Assembly: GCF_900104485.1 (NCBI RefSeq)
Contig: NZ_FMXQ01000008.1
Coordinates: 1 to 64,000 of the forward strand
Origin: Bauldia litoralis
Lineage (GTDB): Bacteria; Pseudomonadota; Alphaproteobacteria; Rhizobiales; Kaistiaceae
Direction of reading: 5' to 3'
Length of the DNA stretch: 64,000 nt
Shown here in pieces: positions 53,057-62,284 of this stretch (position 1 is the stretch's first letter; each line of letters opens with the position of its first letter). Below the pieces are notes generated by a model. That model saw only the letters and a program-made list of their open reading frames with translations, was not told the origin of the DNA and made no database searches. Position numbers and translations under genes: made by a program.

Positions 53057-53976
53057 GCCGCCTGTCCCCAGGCCGAGGACGCCGCGTGCGAGTGCCGGTC
53101 GGCGAGACGGGCGTGGATCGCCAGCAGCGGCTCCGTCGCCGGCCGATCGGTGCGATGGATCAGGAAGCTCCAGTCAAGCCGGCGGCAGATCAGCGACAGG
53201 CGCTCGCGCAGGGCGGCGAGACGGGCCTGGTAGTCATCCCGGTACTGCTCGGCGCGGCCGACCGTGTGGCGCACGCCGCTTTCCGGATCGATGAACTCGG
53301 TGCGACCGCTGAACGGGAAAGTCTCCTCGATCGGGTCGACGACCTGGACGAGGTGGGCGCGGGCGCCGCTGCCAACGACGGCGTCGAGCATCGCTTCGGT
53401 CTTCGGCAGGGGATCGAGGAAGTCCCCGATCAGCACCACATCGGTAAAGCGACGCAGCATCCGCGTTTCGGGGGGGCGGGGCTCGGCACGGGAGAGGAAA
53501 TCGGCGATGCGCTCGGCAGCATTGCGCGCCAGCATCGGGTCGCTTTCGCCGAGCAGTCCAACGCGCTCGCCGGCGGTGGAGAGCAGTTCGGTGAGCGCGA
53601 GGAGGAGAACCAGCGCCCGGTCTCGCTTCGAAACGGTGGAAAGCCGAGAGCGGAACATCATCGACGGCGACAGGTCGGCCCAGAGCCAGACCATGTGGGC
53701 CGCCTCCCACTCCTTCTCGCGGACATAATACTGATCGTCGCGGGCCGAGCGGCGCCAATCGACGGTCGAGGCGGCCTCGCCCGGCATAAAGGGGCGGAAC
53801 TGCCAGAAGGTTTCGCCGCGGCCGGCGACACGACGACCGTGCCAGCCGGCAACGACGGTGGCGGCGACACGGCGGGCCTCGATCAACAGGTCGGGGAGGC
53901 CGCTTGCGACCCCCTTGGCCTCGGTCAGCGCGCCACGAACGCCACCGTCAGCACTGCCCGTCGCGAATGTCGACAT
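53053..53976 (-). CDS. DUF58 domain-containing protein
   Basis: The 307-aa protein has the DUF58 diagnostic FRPFMPGEAASTVDWRRSARDD near residue 65 and ends in a short basic tail. DUF58 proteins act with MoxR AAA ATPases and VWA proteins as a chaperone-like system. It starts 2 bases after the MoxR stop and overlaps the DUF4159 gene by 4 bases. Confidence 0.9.
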   Translation of the reverse strand: MSTFATGSADGGVRGALTEAKGVASGLPDLLIEARRVAATVVAGWHGRRVAGRGETFWQFRPFMPGEAASTVDWRRSARDDQYYVREKEWEAAHMVWLWADLSPSMMFRSRLSTVSKRDRALVLLLALTELLSTAGERVGLLGESDPMLARNAAERIADFLSRAEPRPPETRMLRRFTDVVLIGDFLDPLPKTEAMLDAVVGSGARAHLVQVVDPIEETFPFSGRTEFIDPESGVRHTVGRAEQYRDDYQARLAALRERLSLICRRLDWSFLIHRTDRPATEPLLAIHARLADRHSHAASSAWGQAA

Positions 53977-53978
53977 TC

Positions 53979-54989
53979 CTATCCGATCTTGGCCTTCAGG
54001 CCGGCGATGATGTCGTTGATGGTCACGCCGTCGGCCCGGGCCGCGAAGGTCAGCGCCATGCGATGCTTGAGGACTGGTTCGGCCAACTCGCTGACATCGT
54101 CCAGCGACGGGGCGTAGCGGCCATCGATCAGGGCGCGGGCCCGGACGGCGAGCATCAACGACTGGCTGGCGCGGGGGCCCGGTCCCCAGGCGACCGCCTC
54201 GTCGAGTTTCGCGTCGCCATTGCCGGGGCGGGCGGAGCGCACGAGGTTGAGGATCGCCTCGACGACCGATTCGCCGACCGGCATGCCGCGGACCAGCCGC
54301 TGGATCGTCTGTACACCTTCTCCGTCGAGAACCTGTTCGGCGCCGGCATCGTTCGATCCGGTGGTCTCGAAGAGCATGCGTCGCTCGGCCTCGCGATCGG
54401 GGTAGTGGACATCGATCTGGAGGAGGAAGCGGTCAAGCTGCGCCTCGGGGAGCGGGTAAGTGCCTTCCTGCTCGAGAGGATTCTGGGTGGCGAGCACGTG
54501 GAACGGCGATGGCAGGTCATGCCGGACGCCAGCGACAGTAACGTGATGCTCCTGCATCGACTGGAGAAGCGCCGACTGGGTACGCGGGCTGGCGCGGTTG
54601 ATCTCATCTGCCATCAGCAACTGGGTGAATACCGGTCCCGGCACGAAGCGGAAGGCGCGGCTGCCGTCGGCGCCGACATCCATCACCTCGGAGCCGAGAA
54701 TGTCGGAGGGCATGAGGTCGGGCGTGAACTGGACCCGCGCGGCGTTCAATCCGAAAACAGTGCCGAGGGTTTCCACCAGCTTGGTCTTGGCGAGCCCCGG
54801 CACGCCGATCAACAGACCGTGACCGCCTGCGAGAATGGTTATTAGGGTCCGGTCGACGACCGTTTCCTGACCGTAGATGACCTTGCCGATCGCTTCGCGT
54901 GCGGATCGGATCTTGGCGACCGCTGCTTCGGTCTCCGCGAGAATCTTGTCGGGGTCGATCGCGACCTGGGGCTGGGTGGGTGCGCTCAT
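53979..54989 (-). CDS. MoxR family AAA ATPase
   Basis: The 336-aa protein has Walker A GVPGLAKTKLVE, Walker B LLMADEINRASPRTQSALL, a sensor 1 ATQNPLEQEGTYPLPEAQLDRF, and the C-terminal lid. MoxR ATPases help assemble metal- or envelope-associated complexes. It is the first gene of the operon and lies 273 bases from the divergent Nudix gene, so the operon promoter is there. Confidence 0.95.
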   Translation of the reverse strand: MSAPTQPQVAIDPDKILAETEAAVAKIRSAREAIGKVIYGQETVVDRTLITILAGGHGLLIGVPGLAKTKLVETLGTVFGLNAARVQFTPDLMPSDILGSEVMDVGADGSRAFRFVPGPVFTQLLMADEINRASPRTQSALLQSMQEHHVTVAGVRHDLPSPFHVLATQNPLEQEGTYPLPEAQLDRFLLQIDVHYPDREAERRMLFETTGSNDAGAEQVLDGEGVQTIQRLVRGMPVGESVVEAILNLVRSARPGNGDAKLDEAVAWGPGPRASQSLMLAVRARALIDGRYAPSLDDVSELAEPVLKHRMALTFAARADGVTINDIIAGLKAKIG

Positions 54990-55262
54990 TTTCCTAGACG
55001 CCTGGCTCTCTCGATGATGGAGCTTCCGATGGAAGGACCGGATGTCCGCAAGTGTTGCATGGGCGGCGCCACCGCAATAGAGGATTGTCCCGGCCGGGCC
55101 CGATCGGGGTCTTGCGCCTGACTGTAATCACATAGGGCAAAGCGCGGCAAAACAATGGCCGGGCTTGGATCGCATGGCCACGCCAGACCCGACCAGTGCT
55201 CCTGCGACGGCAACCGCCGATCGGCTTGGGAAATCGCCGGCGGTAAGTCCGGGGTCGCATCA

Positions 55263-55907
55263 ATGACCGGCCACACTGACGACGAGTCGCGGTTTTCACC
55301 GTCGCGGTTCTTCCCGATGATGGCCGAAAAGCTCGAAACCGCCCCCCTGGCGGCGCAGTCCGAGCCGCAGGGCGATCACGTTCTCAATCCCGATCTCGCC
55401 GATGTGCCGTTCTCCTATCGCGATGCCGCGGTGCTCATTCCGGTCATCGCGCGGGAGCCGGATGTCACGGTGCTCCTCACCGTCCGTACCGCGCATCTCA
55501 GCGCCCATGCCGGCCAGATCGCCTTTCCCGGTGGCAAGATCGATCCATCGGACGGGTCGCCGACGGCCGCCGCGGTGCGCGAGACCGAGGAGGAAGTCGG
55601 CCTCGATCGTGCCGCGATCCACCCGATCGGCGGTCTCGTGCCATATCTCAGCCGCACGGGCTATCGCATCTTCCCGATCGTTGCGCGCGTCGACCCGGAT
55701 TTCGCCCTGACGCTCAATCCGAACGAGGTCGAGGAGGCGTTCGAGGTGCCGCTCGCCTTCCTGATGAGTCCGGAGAATCATCGTCGCGGCAGCCGGATGT
55801 TTGGCGGCCGTTCGAGGGCCTTTTACGAAATCCCCTTCGAGAGGCACTATATATGGGGTGTCACCGCAGGAATCATCCGCGGTCTGTACGAACAGGTATG
55901 TGACTGA
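55263..55907 (+). CDS. CoA pyrophosphatase, Nudix family
   Basis: The 214-aa protein starts at ATG 55263 (MTGHTDDESRF); an upstream open segment has no support. The Nudix box is FPGGKIDPSDGSPTAAAVRETEEEVGL. RTAHLSAHAGQIAFPGG is the CoA-pyrophosphatase (NudL-like) UPF0035 signature. It cleaves CoA or NADH-type pyrophosphates. The stop overlaps the DUF6111 start at 55907. Confidence 0.9.
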   Translation: MTGHTDDESRFSPSRFFPMMAEKLETAPLAAQSEPQGDHVLNPDLADVPFSYRDAAVLIPVIAREPDVTVLLTVRTAHLSAHAGQIAFPGGKIDPSDGSPTAAAVRETEEEVGLDRAAIHPIGGLVPYLSRTGYRIFPIVARVDPDFALTLNPNEVEEAFEVPLAFLMSPENHRRGSRMFGGRSRAFYEIPFERHYIWGVTAGIIRGLYEQVCD

Positions 55908-56170
55908 TGGGTCGGCTGATCGCGTTCAATCTCTTGTTCTTCATGGTGCCGTTCGTCGTCTATCTCGGCTGGCTGTACATGAAGCGGGGACGGGTCAACG
56001 ACACGGCGGACTGGACGCTGAGAATCGTCGGCTGGCTGGCCGCCGGCGGCGCGGTGATCATGATCGCCTCCCTGCTAGTCTTCGTGCATTTCTCCGGTGC
56101 GCCTCCCGGTGCCGTCTACGTTCCCGCCGAAATCGTCGACGGTGAACTGATCCCCGGCCACTTCGAATGA
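55907..56170 (+). CDS. DUF6111 family membrane protein
   Basis: The 87-aa protein has two membrane helices (residues ~4-22, 41-62) and a periplasmic tail PGAVYVPAEIVDGELIPGHFE, the DUF6111 pattern found between Nudix CoA pyrophosphatase and the CCA-adding enzyme in Rhizobiales. The ATG overlaps the previous stop. Function unknown. Confidence 0.87.
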   Translation: MGRLIAFNLLFFMVPFVVYLGWLYMKRGRVNDTADWTLRIVGWLAAGGAVIMIASLLVFVHFSGAPPGAVYVPAEIVDGELIPGHFE

Positions 56171-56186
56171 TCGCCCGGCCAGACCG

Positions 56187-57419
56187 ATGACCGGTCGTCT
56201 CCCCGATCTCGTCGGGGCCGGGTGGCTGGCGGATGCGCCGGTCAGGGCAGCATTCGATTTCCTCGACAGGGACGCGCCGCCGTCGCGGATCGTCGGCGGC
56301 GCGGTGCGCGATGCGCTGGCCGGGCTACCGGTCGGCGAACTCGACTTCGCCACGCCGCTCGAGCCGACGGCTGTCATGCAGCGGGCCGAGGCTGCCGGCC
56401 ACAAGGCCGTGCCGACGGGTTTCGATCACGGCACGGTGACGGTCGTCGTGCGCGGACGACCATTTGAGGTGACGACGCTACGCGAGGATGTCGAGACGGA
56501 CGGTCGTCATGCCGTCGTCCGGTTCGGCTCCGACTGGGAAGCCGACGCCCGTCGGCGCGACTTCACGGTCAATGCCCTCTCGGTCGATGCTTCGGGCAAG
56601 GTCCACGATCCGCTCGGCGGTTATCCCGATATCGTTGCCCGCCGGATCCGCTTTATCGGCGCCGCAGACCAGAGGATCGCCGAGGATCGCCTGCGGATCC
56701 TTCGCTTCTTCCGGTTCAATGCGACATTCGCCGACGGAGCGCTCGATCCGGAGGGATTGTCGGCGGCGATCCGGGGCCGAGACGGCTTGCGCGCGCTGTC
56801 GGGTGAACGGGTCGGCGCGGAAATGCGCCGGCTGGTGATAGGTCGGCGGGCGGTGCCGGTCGCCACGACGATGCAGGATTCCGGCATTCTCGGCGTCGTG
56901 CTCGGCGGCGTTGCCTATCTCGGCCCCTTTGATCGGTTGGCAGCCTTCGCGCCCGAGGGGGTTGCGCTGCGCCTTGCCGCGCTCGGTTGCCGTATCGTGG
57001 AGGATGTCGAGCGCCTGACCCAACGGCTGCGGCTCGCCAATGCCGAACGCGATGCGATGCTCGCCGCCGTGGTGTCGGCCCGCCGCTTCCGCCTGCCGCT
57101 GCGGGACCGCGAGGCGCGGCAGCGCCTCTACCGCCAGGGGCCAAAGCTCTGGCGGGACACGATCGCCCTGGCCCGGGCATGGGCCGGATCGGCGACGGAC
57201 GACGACACCTGGCAGGCGCTCTATCGTCTGCCCGAGGTATGGACGGCGCCGCGCTTTCCGCTTGGCGGGCGGGATGTGCTCTCCGCCGGCGCGGTGCGCG
57301 GCCCGGCGGTTGGCGATGTTCTCAAGGCACTCGAGACCTGGTGGGTCGAGCAGGACTTCGCACCGGACGAAGCCACCCTCCGCGCCCGTCTTCAACAGAT
57401 GGTGAGCGCGGCCCAATAG
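56187..57419 (+). CDS. cca: CCA tRNA nucleotidyltransferase
   Basis: The 410-aa protein adds or repairs the 3'-CCA of tRNAs. RIVGGAVRDALAGLPVGELDFATPLEP is the nucleotidyltransferase head, where the usual Asp-x-Asp metal pair reads Glu-Leu-Asp (ELD); this is an unusual first ligand. RRRDFTVNALSVD and RFIGAADQRIAEDRLRILRFFRFNATF are further family blocks, followed by a helical C-terminal domain. It follows DUF6111 by 16 bases. Confidence 0.92.
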   Translation: MTGRLPDLVGAGWLADAPVRAAFDFLDRDAPPSRIVGGAVRDALAGLPVGELDFATPLEPTAVMQRAEAAGHKAVPTGFDHGTVTVVVRGRPFEVTTLREDVETDGRHAVVRFGSDWEADARRRDFTVNALSVDASGKVHDPLGGYPDIVARRIRFIGAADQRIAEDRLRILRFFRFNATFADGALDPEGLSAAIRGRDGLRALSGERVGAEMRRLVIGRRAVPVATTMQDSGILGVVLGGVAYLGPFDRLAAFAPEGVALRLAALGCRIVEDVERLTQRLRLANAERDAMLAAVVSARRFRLPLRDREARQRLYRQGPKLWRDTIALARAWAGSATDDDTWQALYRLPEVWTAPRFPLGGRDVLSAGAVRGPAVGDVLKALETWWVEQDFAPDEATLRARLQQMVSAAQ

Positions 57420-57479
57420 GGTTGGGCCGCGCCAGCCTTTGGGCTACGGTTTCGCGGAACTGCGGGGAGGGCAGGATCC

Positions 57480-58067
57480 ATGGCGGCGACACGCGGCGGA
57501 CGAATCTGGCGGGCGATCGCCATCTTCCTGTTCGGAGGCATCCTCGGCACCGCCTTTGGCGTCGCCGTTGGCCTCTTCATTTTCCCCTACGTCTTTCCAC
57601 CGCCGCCCGCGACCGAGACGATCGCGTTGGAGGACACCGAGGCGTTGGTGGCGACGGGTGAATTCATCCATGCCGACCCATCCGATCCGGTCCACTACGG
57701 CAGCGGCAAGGTCAGCGTCTACGAGAAGGCGGTGTTCCTGGAGCCGGATTTCGAGGTCGGGCCGGGGCCGGCCTATCACGTCTATCTCGTGCCGAAGGAA
57801 AGGGTCCGCGTCTCCGGCGATGTCCGCGATACGATGTATGTCGACCTCGGCCAGCTCCGTGCCTTCAAGGGCAGCCAGCGCTATCCGATCCCCGATGGCG
57901 TCGACCTTGCCGACTATCCCAGCGTCGTCATCTGGTGCGAGACCTTCTCCGTCCTGATTTCGCCGGCTGACGTCACGCCAGTCGAGGAGACGTCGCTGCT
58001 GCATTCCTCCGGAACTGATTCCGCTTCCGCGCTCAAGCTGTTGTCGACAAACGAAAATCAGGGTTAG
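57480..58067 (+). CDS. DM13 domain-containing protein
   Basis: The 195-aa protein has an N-terminal membrane anchor (IWRAIAIFLFGGILGTAFGVAV) and a periplasmic DM13 domain. YGSGKVSVYEKAVFLEPDFEVGPGPAYHVYLVPK is in adjacent family blocks, then VDLGQLRAFKGSQRYPIPD and VVIWCETFSVLIS. DM13 domains resemble cytochrome-b561-linked electron transfer modules. It has a lone Cys in the WCE block typical of the family. Start ATG 57480. Confidence 0.85.
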   Translation: MAATRGGRIWRAIAIFLFGGILGTAFGVAVGLFIFPYVFPPPPATETIALEDTEALVATGEFIHADPSDPVHYGSGKVSVYEKAVFLEPDFEVGPGPAYHVYLVPKERVRVSGDVRDTMYVDLGQLRAFKGSQRYPIPDGVDLADYPSVVIWCETFSVLISPADVTPVEETSLLHSSGTDSASALKLLSTNENQG

Positions 58068-58072
58068 TCGAC

Positions 58073-58441
58073 ATGGAAAAAGTCAACGGAATCGGCGGTC
58101 TTTTTTTTCGCGCCAGCGATCCCCAGGCGATGGCCGAATGGTACGAGACCCATCTCGGCGTGACCCGGGCGCCCGGCAGCTACGAGGCGCCGGTCTGGTC
58201 GCAGGAGGCAGGCACGACGATCTTCGCGCCGTTCCCCAAGGACACCGACTATTTCGGCCGGCCGGCCAACCAGTGGATGGTCAATTTCCGCGTCGCCAAT
58301 CTCGACGCGATGGTCGCCCAGCTCCGGGCCGCGGACATCGCGGTGACCGTTGACGAGACGGCCTATCCCAACGGCCGCTTCGCCCATCTCAACGATCCCG
58401 AGGGCAACCGGATCGAGCTGTGGGAACCGGCTGGCGCCTGA
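58073..58441 (+). CDS. VOC family (glyoxalase-like) protein
   Basis: The 122-aa protein has a paired beta-alpha-beta-beta-beta fold, seen as LFFRASDPQAMAEWYETHLGV at the N-terminus and FAHLNDPEGNRIELWEP at the C-terminus, where the Glu is a probable metal ligand. The family includes dioxygenases and resistance proteins. Substrate unknown. It begins 5 bases after the DM13 stop. Confidence 0.88.
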   Translation: MEKVNGIGGLFFRASDPQAMAEWYETHLGVTRAPGSYEAPVWSQEAGTTIFAPFPKDTDYFGRPANQWMVNFRVANLDAMVAQLRAADIAVTVDETAYPNGRFAHLNDPEGNRIELWEPAGA

Positions 58442-58445
58442 CGGT

Positions 58446-59372
58446 TCACGGCCACTTGGCGACCGGCGGCATCGAGGAGAGGATCGAGTCGACGTTGCCG
58501 CCCGTCTTCAGCCCGAAGATCGTGCCGCGATCGTAGATCAGGTTGAACTCGACATAGCGCCCACGCCGGACGAGCTGCTCCTCCCGGTCCGCTTCGGTCC
58601 AGGGCGTCTCGAAATTACGCCGCACCAGTTGCGGATAGATGTCGAGGAAGGCGCGGCCGACATCCCGGGTGAAGGCGAAATCCGCGTGCCAGTCGCCCGT
58701 GTTGAGCCAGTCGTAGAAGATGCCGCCGATGCCGCGCGGCTCGTTGCGGTGCTTGAGGAAGAAATACTCGTCGCACCATGTCTTGAGGCGTTCATAGCTC
58801 GCCACGTCATGGGCGTCGCAGGCGGCCTTCATCGCGGCATGGAAGGCCTGTGAATCCGCGTCCTCCTGGGTGCGCCGCCGGTCGAGCACCGGCGTCAGGT
58901 CGGCGCCACCGCCGAACCACTGCCGGCTGGTGACGACCATCCGCGTGTTCATGTGGACGGCCGGAACGTTCGGATTGTGCATATGGGCGATCAACGAGAT
59001 GCCGCTTGCCCAGAAGCCGGGGCTCTCCTCGGCGCCTGGAATCTCCTTGCGGAACTCCGGCGAGAATTCGCCGTGGACGGTCGAGACATGGACTCCGACC
59101 TTCTCGAAGACCCGGCCCTTCATGATCGCCATGACGCCCCCGCCACCGTCGGCGCCGCTGTGGTCCTTGCGGCTCCAGGGGGTGCGGACGAACCGACCGG
59201 GCGGCTGATCGGCGAGGGGGAGGCCAGCGGGGAGGTCGTCCTCGATCGCCTCGAAGGCGGCGACGAGCTGGTTGCGGAGGTCGCTGAACCACTTGTTCGC
59301 CTCGGTCTTCTTTACCTCAAGGTCCTCCGGCAGCGCGGCGGGCGCCCGGTCCATCATGTCTTTCCTGTTCAT
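58446..59372 (-). CDS. hemF: oxygen-dependent coproporphyrinogen III oxidase
   Basis: HemF decarboxylates coproporphyrinogen III to protoporphyrinogen IX in haem synthesis. The 308-aa protein shows [59 protein letters not shown] and [17 protein letters not shown] blocks. I used the ATG at 59372, which overlaps the trmL stop by 4 bases, although internal ATGs at 59357 and 59354 (with AGGAAAG) are also plausible starts. Confidence 0.95.
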   Translation of the reverse strand: MNRKDMMDRAPAALPEDLEVKKTEANKWFSDLRNQLVAAFEAIEDDLPAGLPLADQPPGRFVRTPWSRKDHSGADGGGGVMAIMKGRVFEKVGVHVSTVHGEFSPEFRKEIPGAEESPGFWASGISLIAHMHNPNVPAVHMNTRMVVTSRQWFGGGADLTPVLDRRRTQEDADSQAFHAAMKAACDAHDVASYERLKTWCDEYFFLKHRNEPRGIGGIFYDWLNTGDWHADFAFTRDVGRAFLDIYPQLVRRNFETPWTEADREEQLVRRGRYVEFNLIYDRGTIFGLKTGGNVDSILSSMPPVAKWP

Positions 59373-59830
59373 GCAGCGAATCCACCTGTCTGTCGGAGTG
59401 CCTCGCCGGCTACCATTGCCGCGGTGCTGGCGACATTGAGCGAGCGCAAGCCGGGGCGCATCGGGACGATCAGCCGGGCGTCGGCGGCCTGGTGCACGGT
59501 GTCGGGGACGCCAGCGCTTTCGCGGCCAAACAGCAGAATGTCGTCTTCCGCGAAAGCGAAGTCGGTGTAAGCCGTCGCGCCTCGGGTGGTCAGCAGGACG
59601 AGCCGCCCGCCGTTGGCCGCGCGCCACGCCGCGAATCCGTTCCAGTCGACGTGGCGGACGATGTCGACCATCTGAAGGTAATCCATGCCGGCGCGGCGGA
59701 GCGACCGGTCGGAAATATCGAACCCGGCCGGCCCCACGACGTGAGCCGTCAGCCCAAGGCAGGCGGCGAGCCGCAGGATATTCCCGGCATTTTGCGGTAT
59801 ATCGGGTTGATAGAGCGCGATCGAAATCAT
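59369..59830 (-). CDS. trmL: tRNA (cytidine(34)-2'-O)-methyltransferase
   Basis: The 153-aa SPOUT enzyme methylates the wobble base of tRNA-Leu. It starts [21 protein letters not shown], and has [12 protein letters not shown] and the knot segment [19 protein letters not shown]. Length matches TrmL (~155 aa). The stop overlaps the hemF start, so the two are co-translated; the ABC gene start is 105 bases on the other side (divergent). Confidence 0.94.
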   Translation of the reverse strand: MISIALYQPDIPQNAGNILRLAACLGLTAHVVGPAGFDISDRSLRRAGMDYLQMVDIVRHVDWNGFAAWRAANGGRLVLLTTRGATAYTDFAFAEDDILLFGRESAGVPDTVHQAADARLIVPMRPGLRSLNVASTAAMVAGEALRQTGGFAA

Positions 59831-59934
59831 GTTCAGCCGGGTCTGGCGATGCCGGGCGGTGGTGCGTGCCCTACCTATCGCTGCGAAGCACCCTGAGTCG
59901 ACTCGGGGCGTCCCCGACACCATATCGAGCAAAC

Positions 59935-61803
59935 ATGCTGAACTGGCTTTCCAATCTGAGCGATCCGTTTGTCGAGGCGCCGGTGGTCCGTCCGCCATCG
60001 GGGATGCTCGGCTTCTTCCGCTATTTCCTGGCGCCGGTTCGCGGGCTGCTTGCCTGGCTGGTGGTGGTTTCACTGATCGCGTCGCTCAGCGAGCTCGCCC
60101 TGTTCGTCTTTCTCGGCCAGCTGGTCGACCTGACGACGGACAATCCGTCGCCCGGCACGTTCTTCAGCGACAACGCCTGGCTGCTGACGGGCATGGCTTT
60201 CGTCCTGCTGGTCGTCCGTCCGGTCAGCGTACTCCTGTCGCGGGCGCTGACCACGGTTTCCTTCGTCGCGTCGCTGACGGCGCTGGTCCGGTGGCGGAGC
60301 TACCGCTACGTGCTGCGCCAGAGCCTTTCCTTCTTCCAGAACGATTTCGCCGGCCGTATCTCCCAGAAGGTCATGCAGAGCGGGCCGGCTTTGCGGGAAA
60401 GCGTTGTCAACGTCGTCGAGGGCGTGTGGACCCTGGTGATCTATCTCGCCGGGACGATCATTCTCTTCGCTGGCCTCGACGCCTGGCTGATCCTGCCGGT
60501 GGTGCTGTGGGCGCTGGCCTATGCGGTGACCATCGTCCGGCTGGTGCCGCCGGTGCGCGCCCGGTCGCAGGCGCTGGCGGAGGCCAATTCCAGCCTCTCC
60601 GGGCGGATCGTCGACGGCTACACCAATATCCAGGCGGTGAAGCTGTTCGCCCATGCCGAGCGCGAGGACGCCTTCGCCAAGGAAGGCTTCGTCCGGCAGG
60701 TCGACTCCTTCCGCCGGCTTGCAACGTCCATCCTGATGATGATGGCCTCGCTCAACGTCATCAACAGCCTGTTGATCTTCAGCGTCACGGGGCTGGCGCT
60801 GTGGCTGTGGTCGGTGGGCCAGATCAGCGTCGGCAGCATCGCCATGGCGAGCGCGCTGGTGATCCGGCTCAATCAGATGTCGGGCTGGATCCTGCGCACC
60901 ATCACCTCGCTGTTCGAGAATATCGGCACCTTGCAGAACGCGATCGAGACGATCAGCCGGCCGAACGACATTGTCGACAATCCTGAGGCGAAGCCGATCG
61001 CGGTGACCGGCGGCGAGATCCGTTTCGAGAATGTCCGCTTCCACTATGGACGGGAGGACGGCGGGGTGATCGACGATCTGTCCCTGACCGTGGCGCCCGG
61101 CGAGCGGGTCGGGCTGGTCGGACGGTCGGGCGCCGGCAAGTCGACGCTCGTCAATCTCCTCCTGCGCCTCTACGACCTCGAAGGTGGCCGCATCCTCATC
61201 GACGGCCAGGACATCTCCGGTGTCACCCAGGAATCGCTTCGCAGCCGAATCGGCGTCGTGACCCAGGACACGGCGCTGCTCCATCGTTCGGTGCGGGACA
61301 ACATCCGGTATGGACGCCCGGATGCCGGGGAGGATGAGATCGTGGCGGCGGCGGAGCGCGCCGAGGCGCATCACTTCATTCCCAATCTTCGCGATTTTCG
61401 CGGCAAGACCGGCTTCGACGCCCATGTCGGCGAGCGCGGTGTCAAGCTGTCCGGTGGTCAGCGGCAGCGGGTGGCGATCGCCCGGCTGCTGCTCAAGGAC
61501 GCGCCGATTCTCGTTCTCGACGAGGCGACGAGCGCGCTCGATTCCGAGGTCGAGGCGGCAATCCAGGATCAGCTTTACAGCCTCATGGACGGGCGCACAG
61601 TGATTGCTATTGCGCATCGGCTCTCGACCATCGCCGTGCTCGACCGGCTGGTGGTGATGGACGAGGGGCGGATCGTCGAAACCGGGTCGCACCGGGAACT
61701 GCTGGAGCGCGACGGTCTCTATGCCGCACTGTGGCGGCGCCAGTCGGGCGGCTTCCTGGGCGGCGATCCCGGATTTGGAGACGAGCGCAGCGCCGCCGAG
61801 TGA
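59935..61803 (+). CDS. ABC transporter, fused permease-ATPase (half-transporter) 1
   Basis: I chose the ATG at 59935 (MLNWLSNLSDPFVEAPVVR); a GTG upstream adds 23 residues without support. The 622-aa protein has six predicted membrane helices (residues ~45-310) and an ATPase domain with Walker A GRSGAGKST, LSGGQRQR signature and Walker B ILVLDEATSALDSE. It is an MsbA/multidrug-type exporter acting as a homo- or heterodimer. The closely related gene at 62285 follows, so the two may form a heterodimer. Confidence 0.92.
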   Translation: MLNWLSNLSDPFVEAPVVRPPSGMLGFFRYFLAPVRGLLAWLVVVSLIASLSELALFVFLGQLVDLTTDNPSPGTFFSDNAWLLTGMAFVLLVVRPVSVLLSRALTTVSFVASLTALVRWRSYRYVLRQSLSFFQNDFAGRISQKVMQSGPALRESVVNVVEGVWTLVIYLAGTIILFAGLDAWLILPVVLWALAYAVTIVRLVPPVRARSQALAEANSSLSGRIVDGYTNIQAVKLFAHAEREDAFAKEGFVRQVDSFRRLATSILMMMASLNVINSLLIFSVTGLALWLWSVGQISVGSIAMASALVIRLNQMSGWILRTITSLFENIGTLQNAIETISRPNDIVDNPEAKPIAVTGGEIRFENVRFHYGREDGGVIDDLSLTVAPGERVGLVGRSGAGKSTLVNLLLRLYDLEGGRILIDGQDISGVTQESLRSRIGVVTQDTALLHRSVRDNIRYGRPDAGEDEIVAAAERAEAHHFIPNLRDFRGKTGFDAHVGERGVKLSGGQRQRVAIARLLLKDAPILVLDEATSALDSEVEAAIQDQLYSLMDGRTVIAIAHRLSTIAVLDRLVVMDEGRIVETGSHRELLERDGLYAALWRRQSGGFLGGDPGFGDERSAAE

Positions 61804-61942
61804 AACCGGCCTGTGGCAGGATGACAACAGCCGCGAATCCCATGCCTCGCTGGATGTGACTTCCGGTTGAATTGCGCCACCGTCGGGTGTAGACACGTCG
61901 CCGCAAGGTGAACCGCTTCCGCAACGACTTCAGGAGGGATGA

Positions 61943-62011
61943 ATGCAGCGCACTCGACTTATCATCCGCTCCGCGGTGGTGTCTGATCGCCTTCGGCCGA
62001 CCGCCAACTAG
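61943..62011 (+). CDS. candidate 22-aa leader peptide upstream of ABC transporter 2
   Basis: A strong ribosome binding site (CAGGAGGG, 61931-61938) lies 4 bases before an ATG that opens a 22-codon frame, reading MQRTRLIIRSAVV then SDRLRPTAN, ended by TAG at 62009-62011. Arg occurs five times and no Trp or His is present. The peptide is too short for a normal gene. Its position in a long leader, with a downstream hairpin, fits ribosome-mediated attenuation or antibiotic-sensing. An overlapping 15-codon frame at 61939 has poorer spacing. Confidence 0.5.
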   Translation: MQRTRLIIRSAVVSDRLRPTAN

Positions 62012-62052
62012 GTCCGCCTCAATCTTTTCCAAGCGATAGCCTCAGGCGAGGA

Positions 62053-62074
62053 CGGGACGGCACGGTTCGTCCCG
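62053..62074 (+). promoter_or_regulatory. hairpin after the leader peptide
   Basis: CGGGACG (62053-62059) pairs with CGTCCCG (62068-62074) around an 8-base loop, 41 bases after the leader peptide stop. No T-run follows, so it is not a simple terminator. It could be one arm of an attenuator. Confidence 0.35.
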
Positions 62075-62284
62075 GTTTCACTCGCCCTCGGAAGGGTCAA
62101 CGGATCGAACCGCCAAACCGCTCCGAGCCGGGATTCACCCGGACGAAAGCCGGGTAGCGATGTGACGGATATCACAGCAGGGCGCGAGGCTCTTCGCTAG
62201 AAGCCGTCGCCCCATCGAGAAATGTCCAAGATGAATTTTTGCGCCCGCGCGGCAACTGCGCCGTCCGGACAAGGGAACTGACCC

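Larger units (their letters stand above)
61804..62284. other. 481-bp spacer between the two ABC genes
   Basis: The spacer carries a candidate leader peptide (61943-62011) and a hairpin (62053-62074). Other GC-rich inverted sequences are present. This is unusually long for co-transcribed paralogues and suggests a separate promoter or a regulatory leader for the second transporter. Confidence 0.5.
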
